A stretch of DNA of 64,000 bases from Salinibacterium sp. PAMC 21357 (GCF_000247645.1 NZ_AHWA01000002.1:1-64000), one strand, 5' to 3'; shown: positions 46,966 to 56,700, counted from the first letter of the stretch. The notes: a model not told the origin generated them from the sequence alone. Made by a program: numbers and translations.

Positions 46966-47980
46966 GCGAGCTCCATCATTGCGGTGTTGAGGCCGGAGCC
47001 GACGCCCATGAGCAGCACGCGGTCGCCCTTTTTGAGGGTGCCTTGGGCTTCATCGAGGGTGATGGGGATCGAGGCGGGGCCGACGTTGCCATAGAGGGGG
47101 AAGGTGGTGGGTACGCGGTCGCGGTCGAGTTTCGCGGCTTTGACGATGGCGTTGGTGTGCACGGATGACACCTGGTGGGTGACGTACAGGTCCATCTTTG
47201 ACCAGTCCCATTCGGTGGATGCTTCTTTCCACGCCGAGACGACGAGGTCGAGGCCACCTTTAAGGAGGGCTTTCGCGTCGGTGAACATGCCGTCGACGCT
47301 GCCGACGCAGAGTTCGTGAAACTGGGTGGCCGCGCGGGTGACGCCGCCGAGAATCGGATGACCGGCCGGATGTTCGTCGGTGCGTCCGAGCACCGCAGCC
47401 GCAGCCCCGGAGCCGAGCGTGAGCGACGCGAACTCGCTCATGAAGCCCTCACGATCGGAGTCTTGCTTCAGCAGGCGGTCGATGGTGTTGGTTTGGATAT
47501 CGTCGGCATCTTCGCCATTGACGATGATCGCGTACTTGATCTGGCCGGATCGATCATGTTCGCGGCAAGGTTCATGCCGCTGACGAAGCCGAGGCACGCG
47601 TTCGCGACGTCGAAGTTGATCGCCGAGCTGGGCAGCCCAAGCCCGTGGTGCAGGCGCACGGCAACCGAAGGCTCGAGGTGTTTGCGGCTCACGGACGTGT
47701 TAATGAGGAGTCCGACTTCGGAGGCATCCACGCCCGCTTCAGCGAGGGCACGTTGGCCTGCTGAGACGGTGGCGTCGTCGGATGTTTCGCCGTCAGCCCA
47801 ATTGCGACGTTCCAGCACACCGGCCACTCGTTGCAGGAGTCTGCTGGGCAACGCAAGGCGCTCGAATGCCGGCGCTAGGCGCGTTTCGAGGTCGCCGGAT
47901 GTGGTTACACGGCTAGGTAGGGTACTCGCCACCGACAGCAGTGAAACGTTGGCAAAGCGAGTATTGGCATTTCCGGCCAC
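46959..47980 (-). pseudogene. oleA: OleA thiolase-like enzyme, one-base frameshift
   Basis: Start GTG 47980 with CGGAGG ahead; product begins VAGNANTRFANVSLLSVAS. All catalytic features of OleA (head-to-head condensation of fatty acyl-CoAs) are present: active Cys in NACLGFVSG, His in YVTHQVSSVHT, Asn in YGNVGPASIP. After AANMID the frame breaks near 47547 and continues one base off as GQIKYAIIVNGEDADD. Insertion of one base would give an uninterrupted ~340-residue OleA. Either a recent inactivating mutation or a sequencing error. Its stop overlaps the oleBC start. Confidence 0.85.
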
Positions 47981-48127
47981 GGAACCTCCGTCGAGAGAGC
48001 CAGACTGGCTCAGTAAGCAAGAGACCCAGTTTACGGCAGTTAGCCGAGAGGTAGGTTGACGTGGGGGCGTGGCCGCAGTGAGGCATCCGAACTCTGCTAG
48101 AAACACTCCGCAAGGGGTGTATTCCTT

Positions 48128-48481
48128 ATGCTGAGTGCCAAGTCAATTCGCCTGCTGCTCCCTGTGGCAATCTCTAAGTGTGGCCTTCGCGCGATCCGCT
48201 TCTGTGATGCTGAGGATGGCGCGGGTTTCGCTTGTCCTGACTTGTACCGCCACTTACATAAGCCCTTCGGTAAGCGTTTTGAGCTAGCGGTTGAGTTGCC
48301 ATCGCCGCCGGATATCGTGGTCTGGTATGCGCTGAACCGCAGCAAGGCGATGGGGGAGTTCAGCGATCGCGCCGTTGCCGTCATGAACGCCCTGAGCGGC
48401 CATGTCGCAATGCATCACCGCTTTGCGCTCGATGTCGAACGCTCCCGCCTCGTGAACGCGGAGATGGATTGCTACGCCTAG
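48128..48481 (+). CDS. hypothetical 117-residue protein
   Basis: Starts at ATG 48128 with AAGGGG ~12 nt upstream; predicted to be alpha/beta with clusters IVVWYALNRSKAMGEF and VAVMNALSGHVAMHHRFAL. No family recognised. Third-position GC is fairly high, which supports coding. An antisense frame of similar length exists but looks less protein-like. Divergent from oleA. Confidence 0.4.
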   Translation: MLSAKSIRLLLPVAISKCGLRAIRFCDAEDGAGFACPDLYRHLHKPFGKRFELAVELPSPPDIVVWYALNRSKAMGEFSDRAVAVMNALSGHVAMHHRFALDVERSRLVNAEMDCYA

Positions 48482-48653
48482 GCGGTTGCCTCGGTGGGTT
48501 CGGATGATGTGGTGGAGGTGTCGTCATCTCAAGTTCTTGAGGCGGGGCGCGTGTTCCCGACAGTCTCGTTTTGATCCTCGCCGGGAGCGAGGTTTCGCCC
48601 AGCGAGGAGGCTCGGTACGAAGTTACAATCGGGCTCACTGATGGGACTGCATC

Positions 48654-48917
48654 GTGCATCCTGTGCGGCTGGGCCCCTCGGTGCTGACCCTGTGTCGGCA
48701 ACAGGACGAGGCAGCAGACACGGATGCGCTCGTAGAAGCTGGACTGACCCCTCGCCAAGCCGAAGTGCTCATCACTCTCACGCGTACCGGAGGCTCGAAC
48801 AACGCGCTAGTGCGCGAACTGGGCATATCGGAGTCGATTGCCAAGAAGCACCTCGAAGGATGTTTTCGAGAGCTTCGGGAGAGCGGAAGCGTAACTCATG
48901 GCCTTCCGGCACATTGA
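48654..48917 (+). CDS. small LuxR-type helix-turn-helix protein
   Basis: 87 residues, almost only a GerE-type HTH: LTPRQAEVLITLTRTGGSNNALVRELGISESIAKKHLEG. It has no sensor domain. Either a stand-alone DNA-binding regulator or the C-terminal scrap of a larger LuxR protein. It lies ~90 nt before the Hachiman pair and could regulate it. Start GTG 48654; no strong ribosome site. Confidence 0.5.
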   Translation: MHPVRLGPSVLTLCRQQDEAADTDALVEAGLTPRQAEVLITLTRTGGSNNALVRELGISESIAKKHLEGCFRELRESGSVTHGLPAH

Positions 48918-49004
48918 TGCTGTCTAGGCTGGGTGCGACGCGCCGCCGGTCGGTGGGCCTTAGTTGAAAGATATTTACCTCCCGCGCCCCTAGTCTTAGG
49001 GTCC

Positions 49005-49799
49005 ATGGAAGGGATTCGTCAATATAGCGCTGCGAGTTCGACTCTCGCGATTGTCGATCTGATCTCAGAAGAGTTCAGTGCCCACCTCAAAGAGCGGCTT
49101 TCGGCCTTCTGTTTTGGCGCGGTTCAGGCGGCGGAAGATGCTTCGTATTATTCATTCGAGCGAACTCTCCGCGAATTTCTTGAACGGTACGATTCCAAAG
49201 CTCACTCCACGAAAATTGGCATGGCCGGTGAATTGATAATCCATGCATTGATGCCGCACATTCATCCCGGCTTAACTAGCGCGGCTGTCTTTTTCAACAA
49301 GGAAGAGAGGAGTATCAAAAAGGGCTTTGACAGCACCTTCTACGCAGCAGCGAGCTCGGCAATATGGTACGCCGAGGTCAAATCTGGCGAGGTGAGATCG
49401 GGACAGTCAGCTGACGAAAAGGTAGCCAGTCTCATTGGGTTAGCAGCCTCCGGAGTTGAGCAGATGCTTGGCAGTGGGGCTCTTCGCTCTCGTTGGGACT
49501 CTGCCATTGTCGATGCCGCACTGACTCTTGAGTCGAGCGAAGCCGCCACAGTGAAGAAGCTGCTCCGAAGCGATGCCGACTCGATAGCGCAACAAGAGGA
49601 GTTCACAAAGAATGTAATTCTGGCGGCGGCTGTGATGCACGAAATCAGCCACTGTCAGGTTAGCGACAGCCATTTGTCCTCCATAGTTGCCGACTTGGAT
49701 TCGTCAGGCCGGTTTTCGGCAACGCAGTTGCTCGTGGTTCAGCAGGAAGCGATCGAATCGTTGATTTCAATTCTTCGAGGGATGGCTGACGATGGCTGA
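49005..49799 (+). CDS. hamA: HamA-type nuclease (DUF1837) of a Hachiman system
   Basis: 264 residues. The core carries a PD-(D/E)XK-like arrangement: KIGMAGELIIHALM (Glu76), KKGFDSTFYA (Asp109) and WYAEVKSGEV (Glu124-x-Lys126). This matches the DUF1837 effector of the Hachiman anti-phage system, which is released to degrade DNA when its helicase partner senses damage. The ATG at 49005 gives a clean N-terminus; the longer frame from 48933 is not protein-like. Its 3' end overlaps the helicase gene by 8 nt, as expected for a hamAB pair. Base composition is more AT-rich than in the olefin operon. Confidence 0.82.
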   Translation: MEGIRQYSAASSTLAIVDLISEEFSAHLKERLSAFCFGAVQAAEDASYYSFERTLREFLERYDSKAHSTKIGMAGELIIHALMPHIHPGLTSAAVFFNKEERSIKKGFDSTFYAAASSAIWYAEVKSGEVRSGQSADEKVASLIGLAASGVEQMLGSGALRSRWDSAIVDAALTLESSEAATVKKLLRSDADSIAQQEEFTKNVILAAAVMHEISHCQVSDSHLSSIVADLDSSGRFSATQLLVVQQEAIESLISILRGMADDG

Positions 49800-52278
49800 A
49801 CAAGCTGACATCTCCATTGCCAAACTGCGAAATCACTCGAACCTCGACGACTCGGTATTTTTTGCACTCTATTTGAAGCTGATGAAAAGTGAGCAGCTGA
49901 GTGACGAAGAGCTGAGGGACATCCTGCGATTCGCCATAATTTTCTTGCGATCTAACGACGACCTTGTGTCGCGTTTCGGGTACAGGATCATTTTGCAATA
50001 CGGCGAAGTCACTCGCGACTATGAGCCGCTACATTCAGTTGCTCAGTCGCGTGATCTGATTCCTGTTGTTGCAGCCGCTGAGAGATTGAATCCGGAACTC
50101 GCATCGTCGGACACCTTTGCAAGAAATATGTTCGCAGCACATAGCTCGAATTTTGTGACGGAAGAGCAGGATGGCGGACGAGTGCTCCGGACGCGAGGAC
50201 AGATGCAGCTTCGAGCGTTCAATGCGAGTGAGCATGAGGCGATCGTCGTCGCCCCGACTTCGTATGGCAAATCTGAGATGTTAATCGAGAAAATTGCTCA
50301 AAATCTCCACGCAGTCACGTGCGTGCTCGTGCCAACTCGCGCTCTTATCGGACAGACACGGGCGCTCGTGATTGCGGACCGTCGAATTCGTGAAGCTAAG
50401 GTCCGAGTATTAACTCATCCTGATTCGTATACCGACGAAACACGCTTCGTTGCGGTCATGACACAGGAGCGATTGCACCGTTTACTGATAGAGCAACCAA
50501 CACTCCAGATAGATCAGCTATTGGTCGACGAGGCGCACAACCTTCTCGCGAGTGATTCGAGAGCGCTCGAACTCTCACAAGTGGTTCTTACTGCTCGGTC
50601 AAGAAATTCTGCGCTCGCAGTGACGTACTACACACCATTCATGTCGGAGCCCGAAAGCATAAGACACGTCAACGAGATGGACGCGGCGGTTCGTGCTCGA
50701 TCGGTGAATGAGCACGTGAAGACTGAGCTAATCATGTTCGCCCAGCCGGGAGGTGCGCTGCATCTCTACGATCAGTTTCTGAACCGGGCTATCGACTTAG
50801 AGGTACCGGTCGCGACGAACGAGATCGCCGCAATATTTGAGCTAGCCAAGCTGCGGACGCTCGTTTACGTAAACAGACCCAAGGATGCTCAAGACCTAGC
50901 TGGCCGGTTATCGGAGCAGACCGGTAGAGTGACGCTTTCGGCAGAGGCGCAGCGCGCGATCAAAGCAATCGCTGAGCTTATCGATCCCAGCTATAGCTTG
51001 ATTCGTGCGATCGAATCGGGTGTGCTCTTTCATCATGGCCAAGTTCCCGACGTTCTTCGTCAGTACATCGAAAGACTCTTTCGGGATGATTCCTCGACAC
51101 AACCGCGTTTGCTCGTCACAACGTCCACCCTTTTGGAAGGCGTTAACACGCCCGCGGATTGTCTAATACTCATGACACCTAGCCGTGGGCGTCGGAACTT
51201 GTCGAGGTCCGCGTTCCGGAACCTTATCGGAAGAGTGGCGCGCTTTCGGGAGGTATTCGATGCGAGGCGTCGAGACTTGGATCTGTTGCAACCAAGAATT
51301 CACCTCATCCGAAGCAGCTACGCGCGCGCCAATTGGAATATCCAAGGATTTCTCTCGGACGTTGCCAATCTCGCCAATAACGTAGAAGACAGCGTCGGTA
51401 ACCCACTTCTAGAGCGAAGCGAAGACATAGAGGGTCGCCGCGAAGCGCTGGAGTATTTAGAGAATATTGAGCCTGGTTCGTCGCTGCTGACTGACGCGCG
51501 AATCGCGAGGACGGAAGTAGGGAAGCTCTGCTTTCAAAACGGTATTCGCGATTTCGACATTTTGGAGAATGAAAGTGCGTTGCAGATGCGGGTTGAGACC
51601 GCGCGCGCGGCCCAACGCCTTCTGACCGAGCCTGCCGAAGTCGTCGAGACCATTTGCGATCTTTTCCTCGACGACGTAGAGCTTGAGGACACGCACCCGC
51701 TAACCCGCGTACGAGATTCAGACGGTGCCCGAGAATTCTACAAACTGTTTATCTCTTGGCGCTCTCAGAACGAGCCCTACAAGCGACTGATATCGCGCTT
51801 CGTGAGGTACTGGTCGCAACTAGACGAAGAATACGTTTTCGTTGGTTCGAAATGGGGGGAAGAAACCTACGGGCCGGACGGTGTACGAAAGCTGTACGTG
51901 CGAATGCGCGCGAAGAGTCGCGTGGAAATGATCAATCTTGCCGTCGCCAAAATCAAAGAGGAACAAGACTTCGTCGACTTCCATATTGTCAAGTACATTG
52001 AAATCATGAATTCTCTTGGTTTGGTTGACCGGGATCTCTACCACAGAATCAAATTCGGAACTGCGGACTCGTTCTTGATCTGTCTGCTTCGAAACGGGTT
52101 CTCTCCAGAACTTGCGCGATTGGTGCTCGAGAGTTATGCGGACGTTATCCGAGTCGATATTGCCGCTAGCGAGGTCACAGTGCCTCGAGTTCTCTCCGAA
52201 ACGATGAGCTCGAATGGCGAAAATGACGTCCTGATCTATGAGGCGGAGACTCTTGTCAACGCTGAATTTCCGCACTAG
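49792..52278 (+). CDS. hamB: HamB-type DEAD/DEAH helicase of a Hachiman system
   Basis: 828-residue superfamily 2 helicase. Motif I is VVAPTSYGKSEM (residues ~152-163), Ia is VLVPTRALIGQ, II is LLVDEAHN (~244-251), with VTYYTPF near motif III. The second RecA domain has LVTTSTLLEGVNTPADCLIL (IV/V) and FRNLIGRVARF (VI, QxxGRxxR-like). A ~330-residue C-terminal extension follows. In Hachiman, HamB is an ATP-dependent DNA sensor controlling HamA. Gene order, overlap and size fit. Confidence 0.85.
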   Translation: MAEQADISIAKLRNHSNLDDSVFFALYLKLMKSEQLSDEELRDILRFAIIFLRSNDDLVSRFGYRIILQYGEVTRDYEPLHSVAQSRDLIPVVAAAERLNPELASSDTFARNMFAAHSSNFVTEEQDGGRVLRTRGQMQLRAFNASEHEAIVVAPTSYGKSEMLIEKIAQNLHAVTCVLVPTRALIGQTRALVIADRRIREAKVRVLTHPDSYTDETRFVAVMTQERLHRLLIEQPTLQIDQLLVDEAHNLLASDSRALELSQVVLTARSRNSALAVTYYTPFMSEPESIRHVNEMDAAVRARSVNEHVKTELIMFAQPGGALHLYDQFLNRAIDLEVPVATNEIAAIFELAKLRTLVYVNRPKDAQDLAGRLSEQTGRVTLSAEAQRAIKAIAELIDPSYSLIRAIESGVLFHHGQVPDVLRQYIERLFRDDSSTQPRLLVTTSTLLEGVNTPADCLILMTPSRGRRNLSRSAFRNLIGRVARFREVFDARRRDLDLLQPRIHLIRSSYARANWNIQGFLSDVANLANNVEDSVGNPLLERSEDIEGRREALEYLENIEPGSSLLTDARIARTEVGKLCFQNGIRDFDILENESALQMRVETARAAQRLLTEPAEVVETICDLFLDDVELEDTHPLTRVRDSDGAREFYKLFISWRSQNEPYKRLISRFVRYWSQLDEEYVFVGSKWGEETYGPDGVRKLYVRMRAKSRVEMINLAVAKIKEEQDFVDFHIVKYIEIMNSLGLVDRDLYHRIKFGTADSFLICLLRNGFSPELARLVLESYADVIRVDIAASEVTVPRVLSETMSSNGENDVLIYEAETLVNAEFPH

Positions 52279-52378
52279 GCGTAACTGGCATCTGAGCGGG
52301 AATGTGTATCTTCAACACGGGGGTTGAATCGCCGACTGCACAGTCTGCGTGGAGGGTTACGAAATGACACGCGCGCGA

Positions 52379-52942
52379 CTATGCGAATACCCTCGCGTAC
52401 TCGCTACTGGAGAGCTCTTTATCGAGTCGCAGAACGAAAGCGCGAGCGAAATCGAAAGCAGATCGGGTAGTGCTGGACGACAGCTTAATCCGATCGCCGG
52501 ACACAAGAGCATCGAGATGAATGTTGAAACTCGATTCCAATCTGAGGCGTTCCTTTAGGCTTTTTGACTGCTGGGGTGACAGACCCCCAGTCCCATGGAC
52601 AATCGCATTCCTCAGGTCAATCAGGAGCAAGAAATCTGTCGACTCTTTTGTGCCTTTAATCGAGATACCGAAACCGTTTGAGAGCCAATCGAGCCGCTGC
52701 GACCAGGACTGGTGCATCTGCATTTCAATTGCTCGAAGCATTGAAATCTGAAACTGATTAGCTGTGGCATTCGCAGCTAGCGAAAGTCTATCGAGAGCCT
52801 TATCTACGTGCGCTTCAGCGATGCTAGCGACCTTTACTATCGTATCTTCCGCCACTCTGCTGTGCCTTTGCGTTTCCAGTGCTTCCCTAGAGAGAAGCCC
52901 GAGGGTGTATTCGGCGAGGCCAGTCCAATTATTGGCACTCAT
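52379..52942 (-). CDS. HEPN-family RNase coupled to reverse transcriptase
   Basis: 187 residues, all alpha-helical. Holds the HEPN active-site signature R-x4-H in IDLRNAIVHGTGG (Arg111, Asn112, His116), preceded by a long helix pair (TIVKVASIAEAHVDKALDRL) as in MAE_28990/RiboL-PSP-type HEPN domains. HEPN proteins are metal-independent RNases, usually the toxic effector of abortive-infection systems. Its ATG overlaps the reverse transcriptase TGA as ATGA, so the two products are made in step. In lactococcal AbiA a HEPN domain is fused behind the RT; here it is separate. The ~100 nt to hamB holds nothing else. Confidence 0.75.
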   Translation of the reverse strand: MSANNWTGLAEYTLGLLSREALETQRHSRVAEDTIVKVASIAEAHVDKALDRLSLAANATANQFQISMLRAIEMQMHQSWSQRLDWLSNGFGISIKGTKESTDFLLLIDLRNAIVHGTGGLSPQQSKSLKERLRLESSFNIHLDALVSGDRIKLSSSTTRSAFDFARAFVLRLDKELSSSEYARVFA

Positions 52943-54426
52943 GCGAACGCAGCGCCCCAAGCGAAGGCCTTCCCTGACAACCTGGAATCGCCGATGAACG
53001 CTTTGGCAACTTGGGAAGTCGCAGGCTCACCAAGGCGGCCCAAACAAGCCGCGAGTGCTGGACGGGAAAGCGTGGTGGCTGGCGAATACAAATCGGCGAG
53101 CTGCGTAGGTGTGATTAGTGACCTGCCGGAGAGCAGCCACGCTGCTTGTGCACGAACGAGTTCGTGCTGGTCGCCTATTTGTTCAATTGCCCAAGCCATG
53201 ACAACTTCGCTGTGCTCTCCCTCTAGCACCGACAGTTTCTCGCCCAGCCACAAAAGCCAGAGTTTTGTCCACGGTCCTTGGCGTTCCATCGCGACGAGAC
53301 TTCGTAGTGTCTGCCATTGGAGTTCGACCTCTTCGCGTTTGACAATATATTCAGCCACCGCGTCTAATCGCACGGGCTGGTAGAAGGCAATCTTTTCGAG
53401 TAGTGATCCGGGCAGAGGATCTGTGGCATTTTCTAGCGCTGACAATGCTGCGCCGATCGCACTCGCAAAATGGAGCGCTGCTTCAGCTGGATTTTTGGCC
53501 CAATCTTGTAAAATATTGCGGTACGCCTCCTCAAACGCTTCCTTGTCTTCCGGAGGAATCTCAACGGTATCCACGTCCTCATAGGGGCCAATAATGTAGT
53601 CGAAGTCGACCAAATCGCCTTTTGCCTTGTCGAAGTAGTTCTGGACGAAAGATTCGTGTTCTTTTTCACGCGCCTGTAGCGTTGCGGCTTTCTGAATTTT
53701 CGTCTTTTCAGATGAGAGAACGAGGCCGTAACGTCGTGCGACGCTAGCCGCCTCCTCTATGATCTCGTTTGCAATCCCCCAATTTTCGGCCAGCACTCGG
53801 AAATCGTCGGCATAACGTGCCACTAGGTGTCCACGTCGTTGGAGTGAGCGTTCGATGGCTGCAAGGTAGGTATCTGCCAGAAGGTCACTTGGTGCGAGCA
53901 TTTGGGGTAATCCGCGAGGCCGGCCAAAGGCTCCTTCGAGCAAAGCAACAACGGAGTCCGCCAAGCTGACATCCATCGTGTGTAGTATCAGTTCATTTCG
54001 CAAAGTTCCGTGGTCAACATACTCGTATGCCGCTGCAATGTCGATCGTGACTACATAGTGAGTCTCAGTCGAGGTGCCGGGCATCCCGAATGAAGTGAAA
54101 GTCTTGTACTTTCCTGGCCCGCGAGTTGGTTCTGGCAAGGTCGGGGCAAGGGCGCCCGTCAACGCCACATACATTGTTCGATCGACTGGTGACAACACGG
54201 TGACGGGCCTCGGCCCGAACCCCTGCCGGGGCATTGAGATCGTTTCAGTCTCTACGATTCGTCCTGCTTCGTATCCGGTTGCGGTTGCTTTAACGAGTTC
54301 GCTCTCGTTACCAGTGAGGCACTCATCCCCGATCAGAAGGGGAAGATGATCTAGCGGTATAGCTGTTGCAGCCTTGGCGGCCCCCATCAGATCTAGTTTT
54401 CGGATCGTGCTTTTGGGTAGTTCCAT
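52939..54426 (-). CDS. defence-type reverse transcriptase with helical C-terminal half
   Basis: 495 residues. RT motifs: VVTIDIAAAYEYVDHGTL (domain 3/A; Asp129), RGLPQMLAPSDLLADTYLAAI (172-190, domain 4/B), HLVARYADDFRVLA (domain 5/C; Asp207-Asp208), YGLVLSSEKTKIQ (domain D/E). Residues ~300-495 are helical and repeat-like (QHELVRAQAAWLLSG, RPALAACLGRLGEPA) and resemble HEAT repeats. There is no maturase, integrase or retron-type thumb evident, so this belongs with the UG/Abi defence RTs rather than a group II intron. Coupled to a HEPN RNase gene. Confidence 0.85.
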   Translation of the reverse strand: MELPKSTIRKLDLMGAAKAATAIPLDHLPLLIGDECLTGNESELVKATATGYEAGRIVETETISMPRQGFGPRPVTVLSPVDRTMYVALTGALAPTLPEPTRGPGKYKTFTSFGMPGTSTETHYVVTIDIAAAYEYVDHGTLRNELILHTMDVSLADSVVALLEGAFGRPRGLPQMLAPSDLLADTYLAAIERSLQRRGHLVARYADDFRVLAENWGIANEIIEEAASVARRYGLVLSSEKTKIQKAATLQAREKEHESFVQNYFDKAKGDLVDFDYIIGPYEDVDTVEIPPEDKEAFEEAYRNILQDWAKNPAEAALHFASAIGAALSALENATDPLPGSLLEKIAFYQPVRLDAVAEYIVKREEVELQWQTLRSLVAMERQGPWTKLWLLWLGEKLSVLEGEHSEVVMAWAIEQIGDQHELVRAQAAWLLSGRSLITPTQLADLYSPATTLSRPALAACLGRLGEPATSQVAKAFIGDSRLSGKAFAWGAAFA

Positions 54427-55059
54427 AGCCTTATGGTTCCTAAATCTATTCTCGATTGTTTCCTCGATACTCTATGGGGCTCAGTGCGCTGCTGGCTCGT
54501 GAAGATGAAACAATCGTCAGCGAGGTGAAACCAGTGCGGACCCGCGATCCTGTCCCTTGCGGTGCCGGCATGCTCGTGCAAATGAGACGCGCGGCGGTAA
54601 GGGCTTAGGGCATCGCGCCCACGCTAGTAGATTGATCTTCCCCGAAACGAGAGAGCCCAATTCGCCGGCGAATAGAGTGCGTGTTCGATAGTCAGGAAGA
54701 CACTTAATCTTGCCATGTCGTCAGCCGTTGCCGTGTATCTAATCTTCCAATCTTGGGTATCCCCGCGCTTTCTTGGTTTCAAAGACGCACAGCTCTGCAA
54801 CCTCGACCCTGAGAACTAATGGAGTGGATCTGCTCGCGCGCCAGCGTACGCGGCGTGCGTCGCCTCCGCTCCGACTTCGAGCACACGCGACCCACGCGGG
54901 TTCGGCCTGCCAATTCGCTCAGTCCCAGCGCCGAATTATCTCCGCGCTGATGAGTCCCCTGCCGAGCAGAGGGAAAACGTCGCGCTCGCCGGCGGAGAGC
55001 GTAGTCGAGGCTTGCTCCGTTTTGGGTGCTGGCGTCTTGCGCGGATGGGCATAGCAACC
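54427..55059. other. 633-bp non-coding stretch upstream of the RT gene
   Basis: No convincing gene on either strand. It must contain the RT promoter. A 9-bp inverted repeat GATTGTTTC (54454-54462) / GAAACAATC (54507-54515) and a 14-bp palindrome ATTCGCCGGCGAAT (54660-54673) could fold in a leader or non-coding RNA. Some defence RTs use an upstream RNA as template, so the stretch deserves attention; no known RNA family is recognised. Confidence 0.45.
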
Positions 55060-55465
<406 letters not shown>

Positions 55466-55740
55466 CCATCCGAGGGGGCGGAAGCAAGACGGAGCGCAAT
55501 ACTCCGGGCAGAACCAGCATGCTCGGCGCGAGGAGTTAAAAACGCTAGAAGCTGACGAGGAAGACGACCTTCGTTGCCACTTGCAAAAATTCTGAATGCG
55601 ACGAGAACACCGCCTGGGGCGTACGATTCTGGACTCACAATTTCTTGGTACCAAGGTCGATACAGTAGTCGGTTGGAAGACGGTGAAGTGATACCTTCGG
55701 AGCACAAAACGTTTGGACTCCCGGGCGGTAGTGAAAGTTT

Positions 55741-56700
55741 ATGAACACAGCAAAACTCCATCACTTCAACCCACAGTTCGTTCTGCGGGGATTTGCTGAT
55801 GGCAATCAGCGGATCACGACGATCCGTCTTCCGGAGCGGAAGGCGCGTACGACGCGAGTCCGTGAGACCGCGGCAGAGAACCATCTGTATTCTCTCCCTG
55901 GGCACCCCAGCGGGGCAGACATTTTCGAGAAGGCACTCGGGGCGGGGATTGAGGCGGACGTCGCCGATATTTTCGCAAGAATCGAAGGTGGCGAATGGCC
56001 GTTGTCGCGCGACCCGCGCGACACGCTCGCTGAGTTCATCGCCTTGCAGGTCCTGCGAGGGCCAGAGCAACGCCAGCGGATGGAATCCGCGTCGTCGGAT
56101 CTATTTTTGAGGGCTGCTGGTCAGCTCGGCCGAGATGGACTCACGAGATTCGCGTCTGATGCAGCTGGGCGTGAAGTCAGTGAGGCGGAGGTGGATGAAC
56201 TTTGGAACACCGTCGCAACACCTGACGGCGCGCAAATCACATATTTGCCTCGTGACCACATCGAGATGATGGGCGAGGTCACGGAGTCGATCGCGGCGGC
56301 GATTGCCGCACGCCCGTGGAAGTTAATCCGGTTCAGCCGGCGTGCGCTGGTCACTTGCGACGCGCCGGTCACGCCGGTCCCATATGACACAGAGGGTCCA
56401 TTCATAGGCAACGGAATTGCCACCGCCCGTTTCGTGCTGTATCCAATCTCGCGCAGGATGGGCCTCGTAATGAGCCATGCACTGGATAGAAATGATGCTG
56501 GGGACGATCTCAATGAATTGAGTAACCGAGCACGGTCGGGCTCCTTGGATAATGAATCCGCCGGGACGACTGCGGTCGAAAAGCTGATGAATGAACACAC
56601 CGCAGCACACGCTATCCGCAACATTTACCACCATCCCGACGACCCTTTGTCTGTTCCAGAGGCATACCGCGAGGGGGGAGCATCAACGTCGTCGACCTGA
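55741..56700 (+). CDS. DUF4238 protein
   Basis: 319 residues. N-terminal signature KLHHFNPQFVLRGFAD matches DUF4238 (H-[FY]-x-P-x-[FY]-x-L-x-x-F). The middle has EFIALQVLRGPEQR and a C-terminal alpha/beta part RFVLYPISRRMGLVMS. Function unknown; the family is frequent in accessory regions and near defence genes. Divergent from the DUF368 relic and flanked on the right by a GNAT gene on the other strand. Ends with a Ser/Thr-rich tail. Confidence 0.8.
   Translation: MNTAKLHHFNPQFVLRGFADGNQRITTIRLPERKARTTRVRETAAENHLYSLPGHPSGADIFEKALGAGIEADVADIFARIEGGEWPLSRDPRDTLAEFIALQVLRGPEQRQRMESASSDLFLRAAGQLGRDGLTRFASDAAGREVSEAEVDELWNTVATPDGAQITYLPRDHIEMMGEVTESIAAAIAARPWKLIRFSRRALVTCDAPVTPVPYDTEGPFIGNGIATARFVLYPISRRMGLVMSHALDRNDAGDDLNELSNRARSGSLDNESAGTTAVEKLMNEHTAAHAIRNIYHHPDDPLSVPEAYREGGASTSST

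Noticed and set aside
52939-54426. Interpretation of the RT as a group II intron maturase or retron RT
   Set aside because: No maturase X domain, HNH domain, intron RNA ends or obvious msr/msd structure; the C-terminal half is helical repeats and a HEPN gene follows.
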